Below, piece by piece: positions 24,825 through 31,674 of a DNA stretch of 64,000 bases; positions within the stretch are counted from its first letter, which is position 1, and each line of letters starts with the position of its first letter. The notes under the pieces were generated by a model. It worked only from the letters and a program-made list of their open reading frames with translations. It did no database searches and had not been told where the DNA came from. Origin of the DNA: Agreia sp. VKM Ac-1783 (GTDB lineage: Bacteria; Actinomycetota; Actinomycetes; Actinomycetales; Microbacteriaceae). The DNA lies in the NCBI RefSeq assembly GCF_900177765.1, contig NZ_FXWI01000003.1:310001-374000 (forward strand), read 5' to 3'. The translations under genes and the position numbers were made by a program.

Positions 24825-25764
24825 GTCGACGGGGCAGCCGGAGTCGGCGCTGGGCGAGCAGGATGCCCAGGAAGACGAGGACCGCGCCCAGAGGTTCGTT
24901 CCACGAGAGCGTCTCGCCCAGAACCAGGATGCCGAGGGCGACTCCCACGATCGGTGTCAGATAGGTGACGGTGGAGGTCGCGGTGGGACCCCAGGTGAGG
25001 AGGACGTTGATGTTCCAGAGGTAGGCGACGCCTGTGCCCATGATGCCGAGCACGAGCAGACTTGCGACGATCTCGGGGGTGAGCTGCACGGCCCCGATGG
25101 CGACGACCGGCGTGAGCACCAGCATGATCGCGCCGCCGAGGCCGATCTGCAGAAAAGCGGTGGTGACGCCCGACACGCCTCGGCCCGTGATGAAGCGTCG
25201 CAGATAGCTGAACGTGAATCCGTAGCATACGGCCGAGCCGAGACACGCGAGCTGTCCGGCGAGTTCTGTCACCGGCGAGCCGGCGGCGGCGGCCGTGGAC
25301 ACGAAGCGCCAGGGGCCGATGATCACGATCACTCCGGCGATGCCCACCGCGACGCCCAGAATCTGCGCCCGCGACAGCTTCTCGACGCGGAACACCAGGG
25401 TCGCCATGAGCGCGGTCGTGATCGGGGTGACGGCGTTGTAGATGCTGGCGAGTCCGCTCGACACGTATTGCTCGGCCCAGGCGAACAGCAGGTATGGCAG
25501 CACCGAGCCGGAGATGGCCACGACCACGAAGTGGCCCCAGACCTTCGGCGAGCGCGGTAGCGAGCTGCGGGTGATCAGCATCACGATGCCGAGCGCCAGG
25601 CCGCCGAGCACCAGTCGGGTCCACGCGACCTGCCCGAAAGAGGTGCCTTCGAGGGCCACCTTCATAAAGAGAAAGCTCGCACCCCACACGATTCCCATGG
25701 CAGCGAATTGGATGCCGGCCGAGAGGTTCGTCGTGCCCTCGGCGGTGCGGTGCGTGGTGCTCAT
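24799..25764 (-). CDS. EamA-family (DMT) transporter
   Basis: The 321-residue protein has ten membrane segments in two EamA repeats (FAAMGIVWGASFLFMKVAL starts the first; LACLGSAVCYGFTFSYL the second). Such proteins export amino acids or other metabolites. The C-terminus is a short Arg-rich cytosolic tail. Its 3' end overlaps the MFS gene on the opposite strand. Confidence 0.9.
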   Translation of the reverse strand: MSTTHRTAEGTTNLSAGIQFAAMGIVWGASFLFMKVALEGTSFGQVAWTRLVLGGLALGIVMLITRSSLPRSPKVWGHFVVVAISGSVLPYLLFAWAEQYVSSGLASIYNAVTPITTALMATLVFRVEKLSRAQILGVAVGIAGVIVIIGPWRFVSTAAAAGSPVTELAGQLACLGSAVCYGFTFSYLRRFITGRGVSGVTTAFLQIGLGGAIMLVLTPVVAIGAVQLTPEIVASLLVLGIMGTGVAYLWNINVLLTWGPTATSTVTYLTPIVGVALGILVLGETLSWNEPLGAVLVFLGILLAQRRLRLPRRLRSGRVPR

Positions 25765-25827
25765 TCACTCACGGTAGCGGCAGATGGGCACTGACTCTGG
25801 CGGGATTTCGACCTCGCAGTGACGGAC

Positions 25828-25892
25828 GAGCGCGGGAGTTCCCGTCGGCCGCGGTGGCTGGACCACCGCGACAGACGAGAACTCCCGCGCTC
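25828..25892. repeat. R1 nested double hairpin, copy 3
   Basis: The outer arms gagcgcgggagttcccgtc (25828-25846) and gacgagaactcccgcgctc (25874-25892) pair over 19 bp with one mismatch. The inner stem cgcggtgg / ccaccgcg (25850-25857, 25863-25870) has a five-base loop. It lies 13 bp from the flotillin stop, upstream of the DMT gene. The outer-arm core differs from copies 1 and 2 by compensatory changes (gggtgtt to gggagtt on one side, matched on the other). Confidence 0.8.
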
Positions 25893-25905
25893 GGCGGGTA
25901 CTGCT

Positions 25906-27387
25906 CTAGATGACCGGCGACTCGGTGTCGGTCGAGGGCGGGGTGGCCGTCGCCGTGGCCGGGCGACCGGCGCTGACCGTGCCGACTCCGGCGCCGCTGC
26001 CGGTTGCTGCGGACTTGGCGGCGAGGCCTCCTCCGATGCCGGCGAGCAGTGCACTGAGGTCGAGGCCCGTGGCCTGCTTGATGACCTCGGGCAGCTCGGT
26101 CATGTTCTGCGCCACCGACTTCGTGAGCGCGCTCGCTCCGTCGGTCGAGATGATCGAGATGTTGTCGACGTTCGACAGCGGCTCGGCCATGCGGCGGGCG
26201 ACCTCGGGCATCGCGTCGATTGCGCGGGATGCGAGCGCCTCACGACTCAGCAGGTTCTGCGCCTCGGCGAGCGCCTTGACCGCGGCGGCCTCGGCCTCAC
26301 CCTTGGCGCGGGTGGCGGCTGCGTTTGCGTTACCGAGGGCGGTGATCGACTCGGCCTCGTTGACGGCCGCAGTGCGTGCCGCCTCTGCCGTCTGCTGGCG
26401 ACGGTAGACATCGACGTCGACGGATGCCTTCTCGGTGTCGCGATCGGCCTGGGCCTTCTGCACCGCGGCGTAGGCGGCGGCCTCGGCCGGCTGGCGAACC
26501 TCGATGTTGAGGCGCTGCTCGGCGACCTTTGCCTGCTCGGCTACGGCCTCGCGCTCCTTGCCGGCCACGAAGGTCGCCTGCTCGGCACGCGCCAACTCAC
26601 CCGCGGCGTCTGCCTCGGCATTCGCTCGCTCGGTGTCGGCCTTGATCGCAGCGACGCGCAGGTCGAGCTCGCGCTGACGCTCGGCGGTGAGCTGCTCGTT
26701 CTCGATGCGCGACAGGGCCGCGGCGCGCACGGTCTCTGCCTCGCGCACCTCGGCGATCTGACGGGCCTGGGCGGCCTCGGCGCGACCGCGGTCGGCGAGG
26801 TAGGTCGATCCCGGTGTCTCGATCTCGCGGATGTTCAGGGTCTCGATCTGAAGACCCAGCTCGGCGAGCTCGCCCTTGGTCTCGGTGACGGCATCCTGCG
26901 CCAGCTGTGCGAAGCTCTTGACCAGTTCGTCGACCGCGCGGCCACCGATGAGTCCACGCAGCGAACCTTCGAGCGACTGCTGCACGATCTCGGGAAGCTT
27001 CGCCTGCTGCAGCAGGTAGCGCTGGGCGGCGCGACGCACACCGTCTTCGCTGCCGGTGACCTTGAAGTTGACCGTGGCCTTCACCGAGGTGCGAATGAAG
27101 TTGCTGTCGATCGCGGTCACATCGACCGAGGTCTGGTACTGCTCGAGCGAGAGCTTGAAGCCCTCCTGGAAGATCGGCCAGATGAACGTGCGTCCACCGA
27201 TGATGACCTTCTGCGGCGAGGTGATTCCTTCTGCTGCGCCCTTCGCGGCGCCACGGCCGACGACGATGAGCGCCTGGTTCGGCGGAACCCTGCGGATGCG
27301 GCTGGCGATGAAGCCGAGCAACGCCACGATGATGACGATGACGACGACCACCGCGACGATGGACGTGTTGGTGCTGATGAAGTCCAT
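25906..27387 (-). CDS. Flotillin-like SPFH membrane protein
   Basis: The 493-residue protein has an N-terminal membrane anchor (residues 9-29; IVAVVVVIVIIVALLGFIA), an SPFH/band-7 domain (about 35-190) and a long Ala/Glu-rich coiled coil (about 195-375) containing repeated AEA motifs. The C-terminal segment is low-complexity Ala/Gly/Thr. Flotillins form oligomers that organise membrane domains. It follows an NfeD-like gene by 34 bp, the same pairing as yuaF-yuaG in Bacillus. Confidence 0.92.
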   Translation of the reverse strand: MDFISTNTSIVAVVVVIVIIVALLGFIASRIRRVPPNQALIVVGRGAAKGAAEGITSPQKVIIGGRTFIWPIFQEGFKLSLEQYQTSVDVTAIDSNFIRTSVKATVNFKVTGSEDGVRRAAQRYLLQQAKLPEIVQQSLEGSLRGLIGGRAVDELVKSFAQLAQDAVTETKGELAELGLQIETLNIREIETPGSTYLADRGRAEAAQARQIAEVREAETVRAAALSRIENEQLTAERQRELDLRVAAIKADTERANAEADAAGELARAEQATFVAGKEREAVAEQAKVAEQRLNIEVRQPAEAAAYAAVQKAQADRDTEKASVDVDVYRRQQTAEAARTAAVNEAESITALGNANAAATRAKGEAEAAAVKALAEAQNLLSREALASRAIDAMPEVARRMAEPLSNVDNISIISTDGASALTKSVAQNMTELPEVIKQATGLDLSALLAGIGGGLAAKSAATGSGAGVGTVSAGRPATATATPPSTDTESPVI

Positions 27388-27421
27388 GTACTGGGCTTCC
27401 TCTCTGTAGGGGACTGTGGTT

Positions 27422-27910
27422 CTAGGAGGCGGTGCTGTCTTCGACGATCGGCTCCACCTTGACCCGGTAGCCGTCTTCTTCGACGACCCGGATGCGCGTC
27501 TGCGCCGCTATGGCAGCGTCGCTGATGGCGGGTCGCCTTTCGAGTTCGCGCACGTCGTCGAGCCGCACTTCACCGCCTGCGGGGCCGGTGCTCACGGTCG
27601 TGAATCCGACGAGGCCCACCGGGGAGTAGTGCCCGCCGCTCTCTTGCTTGGCGATATGGCTGACGAACAGCTGGATGGCGACGAGTGCCACGAGCGCGAG
27701 GCCCACGGCGATGACGTAGGTGAGCCACGTGGGGAGATCGTTCGAGACCGTGATGACTCCGGCCACGCCGAAGATCGCCAACGCCGCTCCGATCGCGATG
27801 CCGGAGACGAGGCCATCACCGATTCCGACCAGATCGAGCAGATCACCGATGATGATGCTCGAGAGCAGGAGAAGCAGGCCGATCGCGCCGACGATGAGAA
27901 ACGGGAGCAT
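27422..27910 (-). CDS. NfeD-like membrane protein (YuaF type)
   Basis: The protein has about 162 residues from the ATG at 27910, chosen for its aaaggtg site; an upstream frame to 27943 has no support. It has three or four membrane helices (FLIVGAIGLLLLLSSIIIG; ISDL-like helices at about 40-60 and 70-92), then a C-terminal beta-barrel OB-fold (about 105-160; GLVGFTTVSTGPAGGEVRLDD). NfeD proteins partner with SPFH proteins, and the downstream gene is a flotillin. Confidence 0.9.
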   Translation of the reverse strand: MLPFLIVGAIGLLLLLSSIIIGDLLDLVGIGDGLVSGIAIGAALAIFGVAGVITVSNDLPTWLTYVIAVGLALVALVAIQLFVSHIAKQESGGHYSPVGLVGFTTVSTGPAGGEVRLDDVRELERRPAISDAAIAAQTRIRVVEEDGYRVKVEPIVEDSTAS

Positions 27911-27981
27911 GCGGCACCTTTCGTGTCGTAGCTCTTCTAGCATGCCCTACTCGGGGGTGGGCCTGCCAGGTCGTTCGCTGC

Positions 27982-28245
27982 TCAGTCGTAGACCCGAACC
28001 AGCGACCACTCTCTGTCGGACACCGACCAGACCACGTCGAAGACGAAGCTCACGCCGAGCTCGTTGGTCGCCTGGAACCGCCACCCGCGGATCATGGGTG
28101 GGTGCGTGACTCGAGACCAGGCGAGATCTTCGAGAGGTGTGGGCATATCGGACACGCGCCATCGCCGACCGTTCCAGACCATGCGTGAGGGCACGTCGTC
28201 GTCGACCCATAGAGTGACCGCTTCGGCCGTATACGAGATGCTCAT
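27982..28245 (-). CDS. DUF6504-like small protein
   Basis: The 87-residue form starts at ATG 28245 with a ggag site; the frame is open to 28302 but the extra residues look non-coding. The protein has a strand pattern ending WSLVRVYD and the core MVWNGRRWRV, which I associate with DUF6504. As I recall, that family often sits next to imuB/dnaE2 translesion polymerase genes in actinobacteria. No polymerase is nearby here. An SOS-box-like site lies 14 bp upstream, which supports a DNA-damage link. NfeD and flotillin follow on the same strand after 71 bp. Confidence 0.7.
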   Translation of the reverse strand: MSISYTAEAVTLWVDDDVPSRMVWNGRRWRVSDMPTPLEDLAWSRVTHPPMIRGWRFQATNELGVSFVFDVVWSVSDREWSLVRVYD

Positions 28246-28258
28246 CTGCTCCACTCTT

Positions 28259-28274
28259 TCGAATATATGTTCGA
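28259..28274. promoter_or_regulatory. SOS-box-like (LexA) site
   Basis: The 16 bases tcgaatatatgttcga match the actinobacterial LexA consensus TCGAAC-N4-GTTCGA at 11 of 12 fixed positions, with T for C at the sixth base. It lies directly upstream of the DUF6504-like gene at 28245. Confidence 0.65.
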
Positions 28275-28385
28275 GTAAAGTCGAGCATACGCATCCGGTC
28301 ACGACACGCCAAAGACATGTTTATTTCCCATTCACACGAGCTTTGTCAAGTCCCAGAAAGCGGCTTCTGAATTTTCCCTACAGTT

Positions 28386-28415
28386 ATGCGGGCCCGCCTT
28401 TCGGGGCGCCCGCAT
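28386..28415 (+). terminator. Hairpin just upstream of the small protein gene
   Basis: The arms atgcgggc (28386-28393) and gcccgcat (28408-28415) flank a GC-rich loop, followed by taagaaaag and the ATG at 28429. Its position inside the probable leader suggests attenuation or message stabilisation. Confidence 0.5.
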
Positions 28416-28428
28416 TAAGAAAAGAGCA

Positions 28429-28761
28429 ATGGGAAAACTGATTTACGCTCGATCCGAACTCGAGATCGACATCGCCGACCGGGCGCTGCTGCACCTTCAA
28501 CTCGTCATCGGGGCCAAGCTACGCAGGGGCGAAAGTTTCTTCTTCTCGTGGAAAGAAGATGTATCGGTGGGAAGCGGTCGATCGAGCATCTGGCTGACTC
28601 CGGCACTGCCTCTCTACTTTCGCTTCCTCGAATCCAATCTCGGGCCGATCAATCGTGAGTGGTTGGAGCTCTTGGCCGCCTCCGCGAACAGCGGGCAGGG
28701 GCTCGTCTACACCGAGGAGCCAGGCGTTCCCCCCACATGGAAACCGCGTGGCTACGTCTAG
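28429..28761 (+). CDS. Small DUF7882-like protein
   Basis: This 110-residue soluble protein begins MGKLIYARSELEIDIADRAL and contains LQLVIGAKLRRGESFFFSW, SSIWLTPALPLYFRF and NREWLELLAASANSGQGL. I recall very similar proteins in many Microbacteriaceae, often in several copies and mis-named ATP-dependent DNA ligase; the name DUF7882 is from memory. There is no ligase motif. Function is unknown. The start is supported by an aaagagca site and the preceding hairpin. A second short gene follows at 28860. Confidence 0.75.
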   Translation: MGKLIYARSELEIDIADRALLHLQLVIGAKLRRGESFFFSWKEDVSVGSGRSSIWLTPALPLYFRFLESNLGPINREWLELLAASANSGQGLVYTEEPGVPPTWKPRGYV

Positions 28762-28859
28762 GCGGATTGTCTCTCTCTGCGAAGTCGCTTACTAGGCCTA
28801 TTGCATCGGGCGCTTCGCGTCGTACCCTATGCACGTCAACAAGCAACGGGAGCGATCAG

Positions 28860-29027
28860 ATGGACGACGCAGAGGAGCACGACGAGAACCCGCCCTCGCC
28901 TGCGCGGGTGCGTCGGTCGATGAACTCGAAGGCTCTCCCTTACGGAACCGAAGAGATGTCGGGCTTTTTCTCTGACGAGTGGGACTCCGGTTGGGAGATC
29001 AACCACACGGTCGTGCCGCCTCGCTGA
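28860..29027 (+). CDS. Short acidic hypothetical protein (55 residues)
   Basis: The ATG at 28860 has an acgggag site at 28846-28852. The product is acidic at its N-terminus (MDDAEEHDENPPSPARV) and ends with an aromatic and Gly-rich segment (SGFFSDEWDSGWEINHTVV). No family is recognised. Its position after the DUF7882-like gene and ending one base before the opposing PPOX gene suggests a small linked gene, but it could be chance. Confidence 0.45.
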   Translation: MDDAEEHDENPPSPARVRRSMNSKALPYGTEEMSGFFSDEWDSGWEINHTVVPPR

Positions 29028-29441
29028 TCAGCCCTCTGCGGGGCCTGACGTCGCACGCAGTCCGCTGGAACCCAGAAGGCCGTCGACATCCACCCGGATG
29101 ACGACCCGCATCGGATTGACCCGCGGCTGCCGATACCTGACCGCGTACCGGGCCACGGCATCCGCAACGGCCTCGGGCTCGCGCTCGATTCGAGCCGGCC
29201 CCGAGAGGGTGAGCCACCGGATGCCGTCGACCTGGCTCACGGTGGCGTGACCCGCGCGTTCGATGTTTCGCACCTTCTGAGTGCCGTCGCCGGTGATGAT
29301 GCGCAGCACGCCGTCGGCATACGTGAATCCCACGGGCACCGAATGGATGCGGCCGCTCGGCGAGATGGTCGACAGGATGGCGAGGTGCCGTTCGGTGACG
29401 AACTGCTGGCCCTCGGCGGTCAGGGCGGCTGATGTGCTCAT
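29028..29441 (-). CDS. PPOX-class (F420/FMN split-barrel) oxidoreductase
   Basis: The 137-residue protein has the split-barrel fold: FVTERHLAILSTISPSGRIHSVPVGFTY at the N-terminus (the typical opening), KVRNIERAGHATVSQVDG in the middle and YRQPRVNPMRVVIRVDVDGL near the end. It belongs with the F420-dependent PPOX-class enzymes of actinobacteria, which reduce diverse substrates. The cofactor is not provable from sequence. It is divergent from alsD across 29 bp. Confidence 0.85.
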   Translation of the reverse strand: MSTSAALTAEGQQFVTERHLAILSTISPSGRIHSVPVGFTYADGVLRIITGDGTQKVRNIERAGHATVSQVDGIRWLTLSGPARIEREPEAVADAVARYAVRYRQPRVNPMRVVIRVDVDGLLGSSGLRATSGPAEG

Positions 29442-29470
29442 GATCCACAGGCTACGTCAGGTGAGACCGG

Positions 29471-30226
29471 ATGCCTGACGGGCATACTGAGCGGGTGGAC
29501 GATCAGCGGCGAACAGTGTTCCAGACCAGTCTCATGAGTGCGCTCCTCGACGGCGTCTACGACGGCGACCTGACGGTGCGTGAGCTGCTCGAACACGGCG
29601 ACTTCGGGCTGGGAACATTCAACGCGCTCGACGGCGAGATGCTGGTGCTCGACGGAGTGTGTCACCGGCTGCGCGCCGACGGATCGGTGGAACGGGCATC
29701 CGACGACGATCTCACGCCCTTCGCCGTGGTGATGCCCTTCGAACCGGTCACCGGCTTCGACGTCACCGCGCGCATGTCCCGTGCAGACGTGGTGGCACGC
29801 ATCATCGAGCTCGAGGATTCGCAGAACTACCTGTTCGCGGTGCGGGTGCACGGCCGCTTCGAATCCGTGACGACGCGCACGGTCAGGCGCCAGGAGAAGC
29901 CGTACCCGCCGATGCGCGAGGCCGTCAAAGACGAGGCGATCGTCACCTTCTCATCGATCTCGGGAACGGTCGCCGGCTTCCGCACTCCGTTGTACGAGCG
30001 GGGGATCGGCGTTCCCGGAGGGCACGTGCACTTCATCGACGACGAGTTGTCGACGGGCGGGCACGTGCTCGACTTCGTGCTCGAGCGCGGCCGGGTCGAC
30101 ATCTGCAAGGGCAGCGATCTGCAGCTGAGGTTGCCGCTCAGCACGTCGTTCGGAGAGGCCGACCTCGACCCCGACGATCTCGACGATCAGGTGCGCAACG
30201 CAGAGAACCGCTCGCCTCGCTCGTAA
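29471..30226 (+). CDS. alsD: Acetolactate decarboxylase
   Basis: The 251-residue cytosolic zinc enzyme converts alpha-acetolactate to acetoin. Zinc ligands are visible: H185 and H187 in GGHVHF and H198 in GGHVLDF. Other family segments are FQTSLMSALLDGVYDG, GDFGLGTFNALDGEM and VTFSSISGTVAGFRTPLY. The start may instead be the GTG at 29495, just before the conserved region. No acetolactate synthase is nearby, so it stands alone. Confidence 0.93.
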   Translation: MPDGHTERVDDQRRTVFQTSLMSALLDGVYDGDLTVRELLEHGDFGLGTFNALDGEMLVLDGVCHRLRADGSVERASDDDLTPFAVVMPFEPVTGFDVTARMSRADVVARIIELEDSQNYLFAVRVHGRFESVTTRTVRRQEKPYPPMREAVKDEAIVTFSSISGTVAGFRTPLYERGIGVPGGHVHFIDDELSTGGHVLDFVLERGRVDICKGSDLQLRLPLSTSFGEADLDPDDLDDQVRNAENRSPRS

Positions 30227-30246
30227 CAGGTACCGCTGCGGACTAA

Positions 30247-30268
30247 AGGTACCGGCGCACCGGTACCT
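30247..30268 (+). terminator. Terminator hairpin after alsD
   Basis: The perfect 9-bp stem aggtaccgg / ccggtacct with loop cgca is followed by cttgtct. It lies 20 bp after the alsD stop. A 15-bp direct repeat containing tgctgtcagggg follows at about 30290 and 30308, reaching the end of the opposing regulator gene. Confidence 0.6.
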
Positions 30269-30311
30269 CTTGTCTGCAACGGGGACAACTGCTGTCAGGG
30301 GTCGCCTGCTG

Positions 30312-30980
30312 TCAGGGGCCGCCGCGCCAGTGGTCGATGCGGTGGTTGTCGGGAGTGAAGCCGTGGGCCACTCCCCAGAGAACCGCCTGGGTTCGGCTCG
30401 TTGCACCGATCTTGCGGTAGATGCTGCGGATGTAGCTCTTGACGGTGTTGGGGCTCAGGTAGGTGAGTCGGGCCACCTCTGCGTTGCTCTTGCCCTGGGT
30501 GATCAGGGCGAGGATCTCGGATTCGCGGTCGGCGATGCCCTCGTTGCGGCCCGGCCAGTCGAGACCGGATGCCGGGCTCGCGCGACGGGGCGGATCGCTG
30601 ACCACGGTCTCGCCGGCGTGGATGCGCTCGAGCGACGCCACGAGCTCGCGAGCCGGCAGTGTCTTCGAGAGGTAGCCGTGGACTCCCTGTTGTTGTGCAC
30701 CGGCGACGAGGTCGGGGTGGAAGTTCCAGGTGTACATCACGACCTTGCCCGCTCGCGGGTTTGCCACAAGTGCGCTGATCTCGTCGTGGTCCGACTCCGG
30801 CTGAGCGAAGGAGTCGTACATCACGATGTCGACGGTGTCGCTGAGCCCGGTCGTCGCGTCGATCTCCGAGACCATGACGCGGTCGGAGTAGGAGTCGAAC
30901 ATGTGCGCGAGCCCGACCAGCACCACGTCGTAATCGTCGACGAGCGCAACCGTGAGTGGTCGGGTCTTCGTCGATTGCAT
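30312..30980 (-). CDS. Orphan NarL/LuxR-type response regulator
   Basis: The 222-residue protein has a receiver domain with D15/D16, probable phosphoacceptor D56 (IVMYDSFA) and K106 (YLSKTLP). The LuxR-type helix-turn-helix spans about 150-205 (SNAEVARLTYLSPNTVKSYI). No kinase gene is adjacent. The segment around D56 lacks the usual Pro at +2, so phosphorylation may be altered. It is divergent from a GlsB/YeaQ-type membrane protein gene. Confidence 0.88.
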   Translation of the reverse strand: MQSTKTRPLTVALVDDYDVVLVGLAHMFDSYSDRVMVSEIDATTGLSDTVDIVMYDSFAQPESDHDEISALVANPRAGKVVMYTWNFHPDLVAGAQQQGVHGYLSKTLPARELVASLERIHAGETVVSDPPRRASPASGLDWPGRNEGIADRESEILALITQGKSNAEVARLTYLSPNTVKSYIRSIYRKIGATSRTQAVLWGVAHGFTPDNHRIDHWRGGP

Positions 30981-31106
30981 GGGTAGAACTTACACCCCTA
31001 GGGGTGTGTTCTGCCGCCCCGGTTACTGATTGATTGGGATGACCGTCCGGCACCGGGCGGCGACACCGTGCATTCACAACGCACTTCACCTGAAGAGGTC
31101 ATCATC

Positions 31107-31385
31107 ATGCTCGGACTCATCATCAGCATTCTCGTCGTCGGCATCATCGCCGGCGCCGTCGCCCGTCTCGTCGTGCCCGGCAAGCAGAACCTGTCGATCG
31201 GAATGACGATCGTGCTCGGAGTCGTCGGCTCTTTCGTCGGCGGGTTCCTCGGCTTCCTGATCTTCGGCGCCGACGCCCAGGAGGGCTTCTTCCAGCCCGC
31301 CGGCATCATCGGATCGATCATCGGCGCCATCATCGTGCTGATCATCTGGATTCAGGTGCGCGGCCGCGGTGCTGCCCGCCGCTAA
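31107..31385 (+). CDS. GlsB/YeaQ/YmgE-family small membrane protein
   Basis: The 92-residue protein starts at the ATG at 31107, behind a gaagagg site. It has three membrane helices (LGLIISILVVGIIAGAVARL; IVLGVVGSFVGGFLGFLIF; IIGSIIGAIIVLIIWI), with glycine-zipper spacing typical of transglycosylase-associated family members. Such proteins are linked to stress responses; the mechanism is unknown. A strong terminator follows. Confidence 0.88.
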   Translation: MLGLIISILVVGIIAGAVARLVVPGKQNLSIGMTIVLGVVGSFVGGFLGFLIFGADAQEGFFQPAGIIGSIIGAIIVLIIWIQVRGRGAARR

Positions 31386-31399
31386 GTACTTCGTCACAA

Positions 31400-31434
31400 A
31401 AAAGCCCGCCGGACAGTGCGTCCGGCGGGCTTTT
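31400..31434. terminator. Rho-independent bidirectional terminator
   Basis: A perfect 14-bp stem (aaaagcccgccgga with tccggcgggctttt, loop cagtgcg) has A-run and T-run flanks, so it can act in both directions. It ends the small membrane protein message and may also end the tRNA-Gly transcript coming the other way. Confidence 0.9.
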
Positions 31435-31445
31435 CTTCTATGCGG

Positions 31446-31474
31446 TGTGAGAGCGGATGACGGGAATCGAACCC
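31446..31474 (-). repeat. Duplicate of the tRNA-Gly 3' end (attachment-site-like)
   Basis: These 29 bases are identical to 31532-31560, which covers the 3' part of tRNA-Gly (T-arm, acceptor strand and six bases downstream). The copies are direct repeats, 86 bp apart. No anticodon or D-arm accompanies this copy, so it is not a tRNA. Such duplications arise when an element integrates into a tRNA 3' end. Confidence 0.75.
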
Positions 31475-31537
31475 CACGACGCGCAGCGTTGTGCGTTGCC
31501 CGTGACGACGGCCCACATCGTTAGGGCGGCCTGTGAG

Positions 31538-31608
31538 AGCGGATGACGGGAATCGAACCCGCGCTATCAGCTTGGGAAGCTGAAGTTCTACCATTGAACT
31601 ACATCCGC
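31538..31608 (-). tRNA. tRNA-Gly (CCC)
   Basis: The 71-base tRNA has a 7-bp acceptor stem (gcggatg with catccgc, discriminator T), a D-arm with the loop aatggtag, an anticodon arm with loop ttcccaa (anticodon CCC) and a T-arm with gttcgattc. CCA is not encoded. It reads GGG codons. A 29-bp copy of its 3' end lies 86 bp downstream. Confidence 0.95.
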
Positions 31609-31674
31609 GTGGCCTGCAATCGAGCCGCAGGCATCCATAGCCTAACCGACGATCTGCGGCGCGGCACGACCTCT

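Noticed and set aside
10780-25892. R1 elements as insertion sequences or MITEs
   Set aside because: No transposase is present, and I see no target-site duplication flanking any copy. They are kept as repeats of unknown origin.
28245-28302. Longer N-terminus for the DUF6504-like gene
   Set aside because: The extra residues would be encoded across the SOS-box-like site and its promoter region, and the ATG at 28245 has a ribosome site.
28801-28816. LacI-type operator near gggcgcttcgcg
   Set aside because: It shares only part of the tcgaagcgctt core and is not palindromic, unlike the sites at 10890 and 12042.
31446-31474. A second tRNA-Gly gene
   Set aside because: Only the 3' third of the tRNA is present, with no D-arm, anticodon or 5' acceptor strand, so it is a duplicated attachment-like segment.
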